A stretch of 64,000 nucleotides of DNA, taken from positions 1,426,001 through 1,490,000 of the forward strand of contig CM022376.1 of the NCBI GenBank assembly GCA_011800155.1. Direction: 5' to 3'. This DNA comes from Flammulina velutipes (Eukaryota; Basidiomycota; Agaricomycetes; Agaricales; Physalacriaceae). The notes beneath the pieces are model-generated. The model saw only the letters and a program-made list of their open reading frames with translations, searched no databases and was not told the DNA's origin. Within the stretch, counting starts at the first letter, position 1; every line of letters starts with the position of its first letter. The translations under genes were made by a program, and so were the position numbers. Positions 56,086 to 64,000 of the stretch are shown here, one piece after another.

Positions 56086-56813
56086 CTTGGCACTGCGAGT
56101 CGGATGGAGGGAGACTTTGAGAAGTGAAGAAAACATGACCTAGTACCTCCTTGTTTTTATAGGGCTTTCCATCTTCTCTGTCATAAGATTTAGTGTGAAA
56201 CATCGGCCATACTCTCCCGCGCATCGTGACGTGCCGTACGTGCTAACGACCGACGAACAACAATCAGTTCTATATTTGAATCTATCAGTTCAGGTGCAGG
56301 AAGCCAGAGTCCCAGTCTGTACGCGTACAAGTCAGACATACCTCGCGGGCCCTGGTAAGAAGAGAGAGAAGTTGACCGTTGCATCCAGATATAATAAAGC
56401 ATGATTGCTCGGACACGAAGAAAGAGCAACGCAAAGCGGTATATTTTTAGCAGGACAAGAGTGAACCTGGAGAAACATCGTGGTTCTGAACTAGTCCTGG
56501 AAATAACGACTAACTGCTGGCCCAGGAGTGATAGAATTCATGAAACATGTTTAGGCCTACCCAAGGAGAGAGATATTCCTGTGGATGACCTGCGTACGAT
56601 TACCATTGGCATGTACCTAGAATAACCACTTGGGTTTTGGGGACGACAAGACAGAGACCTGAGAGGCATATAGAGAAGCCAGTCCATTAAGATCGAGCTT
56701 GGAAGCAACAGCGAAGAGACTTGAAGCCTTGAGAGAAGAAATTGGAGAGAGCGGGCAGCGGGCTCCCGGCTGAGGCTGCTCAAGAAGGGAGGACGTCACA
56801 TGACCCAATGCAG
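56086..56813. other. intergenic, possibly with first TSC2 exon
   Basis: No supported gene lies here. The TSC2-like coding sequence needs an upstream start. An acceptor-like AATGCAG at 56807-56813 precedes its first long exon, so a short first exon is probably hidden in the last few hundred bases. Confidence 0.4.
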
Positions 56814-59800
56814 TCTTGCTCTCCGACAAGGACGACGACGAAGACGACCCTCACAGCGCCGACGAGGCCAGCTGGATGTCGCGTCAGGACGCAGACAATC
56901 TTTCTTCAAGATCTCGAAGCCGTGCAAATACTGCCTTTGCATTCAGCTGGCAGCGAAGAACCACACCAATAACTCCTCCTCAAGTGGTACCAGTCGTTTC
57001 CCTACCATTCGAGGCTTTATTGCAAGAACTATCACAACCATCTGCTGCGCCAAATCTTGGATACGCCAGAGCATTAGCTAGCGCTTTGCCAACACATTCG
57101 CCCCTCCCGCCGTGTCAGGCTCTCATCCCTATCCTACACACATTTTGCAAGAACGAATCGCCACCGCCATGCCAAATCGCCGGCTTTGACATTATCGCTG
57201 CCTACTGGGACAACCATGAAGCTGCCAGTCTCGCCACTGGAGATCGCCAAGTCTACTTTTCCGTCTTCCTTGGATCGTCCATTTCATGGAGTCGAGAGCT
57301 TTGGGAGCCTCGCTTCAAGGCGTTGCGTGCACTTTCAAAGTTCGGGACGGATATCGTAGGCAACGAAATCCCTTTTTTGAACCTCCTCAAGTCTTGGATC
57401 AACGGCGCGTTCGAAGGTTTGGCGAACGGCGTAGACCACGACGAGGAAGTCGAACGGGAGCGAAGCATCGGCATACTATCGGATTTTCTCACCTCCATTG
57501 CAGATAAGCCATCCATCGCTGCTAGGGTCCCCGAACACGAGCTGCGCGCCGTCGTTCAATTCTACGCCCAGTTGGTGGACCGGTTCATCGTGCTTAGGAC
57601 AAGCGACTACCCTCTCGTATCATCACCCAGTATCGTCGACACTGACTCCCGCCATAGCACCCCTTCTCGACCGTCCCTTACCCACCGCCGCCATCCCAGC
57701 TCCATCTCTGTCGCGTCCGCTCTCCCGTCCCCAACTGCATCCACACACCATGTCCCACTCACCTCTTCATCCAAAACTCCTGCAGACATCGCGATCGACC
57801 TCTATCTAAAGCACCTGTCTTCCCAAGTCAAAACCCTTTCGCCGACTTCTCTCCAGGAAGTCATCCCAGTGCTCTTTCGGGCCTTGTCCTCGTACACTGT
57901 GCCTCTCACGAGGCTCTCCGTCGCTTCGACACAACCAAAAAAGATTTCCTCTGAAGACCGGATCGTTGACATGCTAAACGCTTTGCTCACCGGACCATTC
58001 TCGACGACATGTATGAACATCGTTAAGCGGCATCTAAGTCCTCCTTCGGCGGGATGGGATATCGGGGATCCTACCCAGCTTGCGTCTGTCGTCTCTACCT
58101 CTTTCGGAGCACATCGTACCCTCCGAAACCATATACGCCGTGCGCTTACCACCCGACTTGCCCGTGCGTACATATCTCGACAGGCGTCTTTCAGTTATTC
58201 TCATACGGGAGCCCCAGGCTACCTCGACATCGAACAAAATTTAATGGAAAGGGCTTACACAGTTCAATCTAGTGGGTGGGATGCTGGAAAGGTCCGCAAG
58301 GCCTTGGCCGATAGTGTGGAGGCGTGGGTGGAACTCGGAGCGGACCAGCCAGCTTCAGAATCATTACGAGAGGGCAGGGAAAAAGTGCTAGCCGAGGTCG
58401 CTGGCACACTGAAGGACATCCTACAAGAGCTCGATGAGCGAGAGGAAGAGGCTGCACGGTTGGACGAGGAGGAGTCCGCAGCCGTCGGGATGACACTCTA
58501 CAACCTCTCTGGCTATGTTCTCCACCTCCTGTAAGTTCTTGAGACAGCTTTGATAACTTTCTGATATCGTTTAGGAACGACGATGGGACCCCCTACACCC
58601 TTCGCTTCTCTCAGAACGGGACGGCTTCGACGCCCTTACTTCGCACACTCAGCTCCCTTCTATCGCGGGATCATTCAACAAACTGCAAACCAGAGTTATC
58701 CCATACACTCCTTCGCATCTCTGGCCACCTCACGGATTTCGAGACTGGGAAGCTGCCAGCAGTCATGGCTGGACAACATGACATCACGCCAACCTCCCCA
58801 GATTGGCTCGATACTTGGACGGATCTCCTGAATAATCCCGCTATGGTCGGTGGAGCCAGACCAGTAACTACGGCGGCTGTGATGGCGGCTTTATGGAATG
58901 TTTATGAGAGTGTGAGGGATATGCCGTCTTATCGAGCTCCTTTGGCGGACGTTGTGTATGAGTATTGCAAAAAGTCATTCGATGACGATGCCGATGTACC
59001 GTCTGATGTTGAAGACTGTACTTCGATGTGGAGAGTTCTTGGAGACGAGATTGTGCTCAGGACGGTGGACATCACCGAAGGCGGAAGTGACGACGGCTCC
59101 GTCGGCAGGTTCCTCAAGCTGCTCGAAAATGTTGCGTCACAAGATGAAGATGAGGATGATGCAGATACAGTGTCCGTGGGCACTTCCGACACTCGTTCCT
59201 CTTCCCCACAGGTGACGTGCGTTGTTTCCAAATATTCAATTATACGCAATCTAAGTGTTATCTTAGCAGGGAGAAGGACAAGGATGGGATCCATGTCGTG
59301 ATGTCTATGCTCTCATCTCTGGCAGGCTCGGCCTCACGATCGCAGTCTACAAACCCTTATATGGCCGATGACAACTACTCGACCTCCGGTGCCCCTCCCA
59401 TCATCGAGCCATCCTCATCTCGCGCTGTAGGAGCAGTAGCGGCCCTCATCAGCGTGTTCTGTCAACTATCCTTTACTCCATATTCACTTCACAGTGATAA
59501 CATCCACCAAGCATTCTATGTATATCGACTCCTTACGCAAATCTTAACGAACGTGAAACAAACAAGAGTGCACCTGGCGATCCTCCAGTTTTTACTAAGG
59601 CTTCGGGCGGACCGCGATCATAGGGTGTATTTCATGCATGAAGGGTATGATACAGACCATCAAGTATTTAATTTAGCGGCCCTCATTGGGCGCACGAGGG
59701 AGACTACGCCTACTTCATCCCTTCCAGAGCCACCCACTCTTGACGCCATTTCGGAGTTACGGAAAGCCAGGGCGCGGATGCCTCACGAACGGGACGGACG

Positions 59801-62243
59801 GCGTACTTCTCGTGGTCGAGGTGCACCATCCAGCCATGCAGCGAGCCGAAGTCGATCCAGAGTACCCGGAAACCACGTTACCTCGAATTACCCGCAATAC
59901 GAGACCTTGTGGCAGTTCCCTGAACATCTGCCTTTCGAGGTTGCGGATGCCGACATTCCTAGCGAGGCGCTCATCACCTACGACCCCCTTGGTCCTGATC
60001 GCCTTCCCGTCCTCGCCATTTCGGAGTACCTCAATATCATCTGCAACATTCTGGAGACGGAGACGAGTTGGGAGCTTGTTTCGTACGTGCTATGCCACCT
60101 CCCCGTCCAACTGGCCAACAAACATCTGTTCTGTGGACCGAAGACGAGGGTCATTATCACTCGCTTGTTGACGGTCCTTTGCAACGGCATCCTGAAGCAT
60201 AGTTTTGCGTCCCAGATCGAGAGGTGGCCGCCCGGTTTGAAAGCAGTCGATGCGCAGAGTTTGGCATATCATACTCTTGCTGTGCTAGTCAGTTATCGCA
60301 GGTCCTTCGACTTACGACAGTCGCACGCCCTAGTCGAGGTTCTCCTTGCCGGTCTTGATGGACAGCCCGCGATGGTGAAGAGCTGTCTTCACACTCTGTG
60401 TATAACAGCATTCGAGTTGCAGGCATCCACGACCAAGTACATGTCAGACATTCTGGAGAGATTATCGCGGATCATGTCGAACCCTCATATGGCCGTTCAC
60501 ATCCTCGGCTTTCTCAACATCATCGGCTCACACTCTCCTTTATACGCCAACTTCACGGATGGGGATTTCAAAACTGTGTTCGGGGTAGCTCTTCAGTACC
60601 TTCAGCATCACAACCAGATTACAGAATCCGCCGCGTTGCCGTGGTCCCTTTCACAGCACGTTCGCATCCTCTCCTTTGGCACCGTCTATGTTTGGTTCCT
60701 CGCAGTGAAGCTCGCGGATCGTCCGAAACACATTCCGTACATCACTCGACAACTCCTCCTTGCGAATGATGAATCTCCCACCCTTGACACTGCTACTGAG
60801 GTATGCTTTGACTGGCTAGCGCGGTATACGTACGGCAGTGCCGATCCCCGACCAGCCACTTCGTTGTTCAGCGAGATGGTGATGAATCCCGCGGGATCGT
60901 CTGAGCCGGCACGGAGTGAAAAGACGTGGATCGTAGGAGACTCGGTTGTGACCGTCCGGACGCTGGCGAGGCTAGGGTGGATTGAGGTGTTGACGAGGCG
61001 ACCCTCGGGCTACCTCAAGTTCCTCTGCAGGCTGGAGAACTCTCCGATGGTTGGATTGGGTGACGTGGATCCGGATTTCATGTCAGTTTCGGCTGGGTTG
61101 TTGATGGAGAGAGGACGCCCTAGTGTTCTATTGGGGAATGATGACGATGACGATGATGAGAATGTCCATGAAGTACGTGAAGTTTGTTCTAGGATAGCAA
61201 TGCAACGTCTAATCAACTTAAAGCATGAAGCGATAAGCAAGGCCTTTGCTACAGACGATGTCCCCAGCGACGAAGAGGCACCTCCTCGACCAGATCCTAT
61301 CAAGGGATACGTTTGGAGCAAAACCGCCCCATCTCAAAGGCGAAAAGAGGTCGCTATTGACCCCGCGTTTTTCGCTCTTCAGCTCTCTGGTTATCCTCAA
61401 CGCAACATGGCTGCGTGGAGGTTCACTGGAGATCAGGTCCTACTGAACAAGTTCATCAGTTCCCTGGATAGGCTCCCCGTCATCGACACCCACAAAGTCG
61501 GGATCCTCTACGTAGCGCCAGGTCAGGATCACGAAACGGAGATCCTACGGAATACTCATGGATCTCCTGCATATACTCACTTCCTGGAGGGTGTGGGGCG
61601 CTTGATTGATCTGCGGGGACAGATGGATGTGTACGCTGGCGGCCTGAATCCAGAAGAGGATGGGGCATATGCATACGCATGGTGGGACGACATTGGACAG
61701 ATCCTCTTCCACACCGCGACGATGATGCCTAACCACGACCACGATCCGCAATGCGTCACGAAGAAGAGCCACATCGGGAACGACTACGTCAGGGTTGTAT
61801 GGAACGATAGTGGGAAGCCATACCGGTTTGACACGCTGTATACAAACTTCCAGTTTGTCAACATCGTCGTGGAACCGCATTCGTTGGGCGCGATCGCCGC
61901 GTTTTCGAACAACCCTCACGAGACGGAGTACTTCAAGGTGACGGTGCAGAGTGCGGAGGGGATGGCTGAGTTTGCGCCGATTGGAGAGTACAAGTTGATA
62001 TCAGCGCAGAACTTGCCTCTGGTGGTGCGGCAGCTGTGTTTGTTATCAGATTGGTACGCGTCAGTGTTTTCGAAGACGGCGAGGGATACGCAGCGGGAAG
62101 AGGTTCGGACGAACTGGCAGGAGAGGCTGTTGGCTATTGGCAGGTTCAAAGCGCAGCATTTGGGCAAGATGGCCCACGATGCCTCACCTAATGAGGGTAT
62201 AATGGGACAGCAACATATTAGGGACTTTACGAATGGATTTTAG
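56814..62243 (+). CDS. TSC2: TSC2/tuberin homologue (Rap-GAP domain protein)
   Basis: This is the GTPase-activating subunit of the TSC complex, which turns off Rheb and so TORC1. Three long exons are visible: 56814-58530, 58575-59216 and 59270-62243, about 1776 residues, comparable with human tuberin. The 5' end lacks an ATG in frame, so a first exon is missing from my model. The N-terminal two thirds are helical-repeat tuberin region (FDIIAAYWDNHEAASLA; LWEPRFKALRALSKFG). The C-terminal GAP domain includes VGILYVAPGQDHETEIL, the asparagine-thumb segment KKSHIGNDYVRVVWNDSG (Asn near 61790) and FNFQ-type VNIVVEPHS. The last intron uses the GTGCGT donor at 59217. No TSC1 partner is in the window. 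Confidence 0.9.
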
Positions 62244-62338
62244 TTTACGATTTGGTGGAGATATTGTAGTTGCTGGGGGGAGTACATTTGTATGGTAACT
62301 TACTACGTGGCGCGTAAAAATGCATGATCGGGTATCCT

Positions 62339-63346
62339 TCAGCGCCGGTCGAAAGCTCTCGACATGTCGTTATACCAAGAATATTGCTTGTGGTACCACC
62401 CGCACATCAACGGAATCAAAGTCACCCAGTCTTTCTCCGATTGTATATTTCCAGACTTCCAACCCCACTCAGACTGCATACTCGCTACCACAAACTCGAA
62501 CCAAGGCGGCCAGAATCCGCTCATCCCAAAACTAAGAAGCCAAAGTGTGCCATCCTCTCCAACGATGAAATTTTGCGGACAGATATCCATATGACAAAAC
62601 ACTAGCGGCTCTGAATCGTCGAACGCCACATCCGCATAGCTCGTATCCGGATTCTCTGGCACGTCGCACCCCATCCTACGAAGCATCGCATTGTCCTGCT
62701 TGTGCGTCGCAGCGGCTATGGCAACACACTGATCGAAACATTCGCGCAAAGCGGCGTAGGAGTCAAATGGACCTCGAGATGAGCGCATCGCCCCCCATAC
62801 CGGGGAATCCGATAGTTTGGCCACGGTGCCTTCACCAAGCGGGCCAGGGATGGATGAACGAGGGTGGCTTATTGCGTGAAGCTGTTGAATGTAGGAGCGG
62901 ATTCTGAGGGCCATCTTCACGCGATCGGGCCACGACAAAGTAGGCCAGACCTCAGTCAGGGGGGTTCCCGGTATGTATTCCATGGCGTATTCGCACCCTT
63001 CGAGAACCCTACGGACATGAGGGACTGGGATGGAGGTCTGTTCTGAAACCAACTGAAGCGTCCTAGCTTCTGAACTACGACAGAAAGGTTTGAACACGGT
63101 GTTTTCTGTAAGGTGATAAACCTTCCGGATGCCAACTTTCGGATCGTGAATTACGGGTGGCAAGGAGGCGAAGCGTTGGCGGAATTTTTCGTTTGACCAA
63201 TCATCCACGTCGGAAGGCTAGAATAAGATTTAACTGACAGACTTATGCATGCAAGGCAAGACGGCTTACACTGTGCGTTGCGGATGCAGGTATTACAACG
63301 ACTGTAACAAGCTCCTGATAGAGATCCCATGAGAGAAGACCTGGAG
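62339..63346 (-). CDS. APH-like protein lacking the metal-binding Asp, paralogue 4 (5' end uncertain)
   Basis: The main exon (63208 or a little above, down to 62339) carries DVDDWSNEKFRQR, SIPVPHVRR, AMEYIPGTPL and VFCHMDICPQNFIVGEDG. Then LWLLSFGMSGFWPPWFEF follows, where Phe-Gly stands in place of the Asp-Trp that binds metal. An upstream exon about 63346-63268 reads LLSWDLYQELVTVVVIPASA, matching the LYEELAP leader of the other paralogues. I could not join it in frame to a start codon: ATGGACATTATG at about 63410 gives the wrong phase. The gene may be damaged at its 5' end or use another start. It is convergent with TSC2, with 95 bp between the stops. The function is unknown. Confidence 0.75.
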
Positions 63347-63472
63347 GACTAAGATGATATCATGAGTTTCGATTTGAACAAATAAATGAGTCCTGTACTT
63401 TGCGTTCATAATGTCCATCAACGTTAAGCTCAAGTCGCATCGTATTCCTTCTTTAGGCTGATATGATCTGAA

Positions 63473-63898
63473 TCAGGGAGACATCATATAGTTCTCACGG
63501 TTTGAATCATCGACTTTCTTAGAGGAAGTGAGCCAGCAAAGCAACAATTGTTCCAATGGCTTTTGTAGAGTCATCAACGAACCTGCAATCAGCGCCACAT
63601 GCTCTGCCGAAGGCATAATGGCAAATCCCGGCCAGTTCCGAATCCTGGCTATGAAACATACCATCAACTTTATTCGTCCTATGCCCGCCACTACCCTCCA
63701 CTGCCATGGATTTGACTTAGATTTGTCGAAATAACGCGACTTAGGAAATGCCTCGTGCACTGGAAGTCCAATGTTGATGCCGAGGATCCGAGCCAAGCAT
63801 GACAGTCTCGTATTCCATATTTCCCGGCGTATCCGACCTGCTTTTGGAAGTTTTTCCATGGGCTCCGTTGTCGATTCAATGCATTCAAGCAAATGCAA
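63473..63898 (-). CDS. uncertain open frame at window end
   Basis: A 141-codon frame (MHLLECIESTTEPMEKLPKA) has a plausible protein composition and no recognisable domain. Towards the C-terminus a hydrophobic stretch (HVALIAGSLMTL) occurs. It may be an exon of a gene that continues beyond 64000, or chance. I see no splice evidence. Confidence 0.3.
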   Translation of the reverse strand: MHLLECIESTTEPMEKLPKAGRIRREIWNTRLSCLARILGINIGLPVHEAFPKSRYFDKSKSNPWQWRVVAGIGRIKLMVCFIARIRNWPGFAIMPSAEHVALIAGSLMTLQKPLEQLLLCWLTSSKKVDDSNRENYMMSP

Positions 63899-64000
63899 GT
63901 GGATATCTCGTGTATAAGATTACAGGTATCGTTTCATCGAGCGTTCTCGTCCTATTAATAATGGCCAAGTCAGAATCAGTCAAGGGCATTTGGCTAAACG

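Overview
The window is nuclear DNA from a filamentous basidiomycete fungus, most likely an Agaricomycete. The evidence is genes cut by many 45-60 nt GT-AG introns, a KDZ (Kyakuja-Dileera-Zisupton) transposase, Ty3/gypsy and hAT-like repeats, and expanded APH-like kinase genes. Order or genus cannot be fixed from the sequence; a Rhizoctonia-like fungus is only a guess.

Region 1 (1 to about 24,260) is a transposon nest. A decayed minus-strand Ty3/gypsy element (3082-13359) has lost its 3' end inside integrase. A 611-bp hAT-like MITE with its 8-bp target duplication sits inside it, and a 1.46-kb terminal-inverted-repeat element sits inside its LTR. A 1.8-kb segment (1284-3081) is repeated almost identically and inverted at 14012-15809; one breakpoint falls exactly on a MITE end. 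A long KDZ transposase gene (16167-19506) follows. Next comes a coding exon split by a hAT-like element that itself holds a second hAT-like element, and then a second copy of the gypsy LTR (21660-23358).

Region 2 (24,259-44,548) is dense conserved genes: a GT8 glycosyltransferase, RNA polymerase III subunit RPC2, a Dbf2/Sid2-type NDR kinase, translation factor eIF2-gamma, a CM1-domain coiled-coil spindle-pole protein, NEDD8/RUB1 (spliced from five small exons), ribosomal proteins eL21 and uS4 (RPS9). eIF2-gamma is bracketed by an inverted duplication of a two-gene module: an APH-like kinase plus a small protein with an LRAT/NlpC-like His...Asn-Cys arrangement. One copy of the small gene is broken.

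Region 3 (45,007-49,299) is an accessory cluster of three paralogous APH-like proteins enclosing a stand-alone Doc/Fic-fold gene; a fourth APH paralogue lies at 62,339. All four have the HxD(x4)N catalytic loop but carry Gly or Phe-Gly where the metal-binding Asp of the 'IDW' motif is expected, so they may be pseudokinases.

Region 4 (49,434-62,243) holds an ERCC6L2-like SNF2 ATPase, two unrecognised genes (one probably secreted) and a TSC2/tuberin homologue with its Rap-GAP domain.

The housekeeping genes mostly act independently: Pol III transcription, translation, mitotic exit, microtubule nucleation, neddylation, TORC1 control and DNA repair. The arrangements worth attention are the head-to-head eL21/RPS9 pair, NEDD8 78 bp behind eL21, and the APH-Doc cluster.
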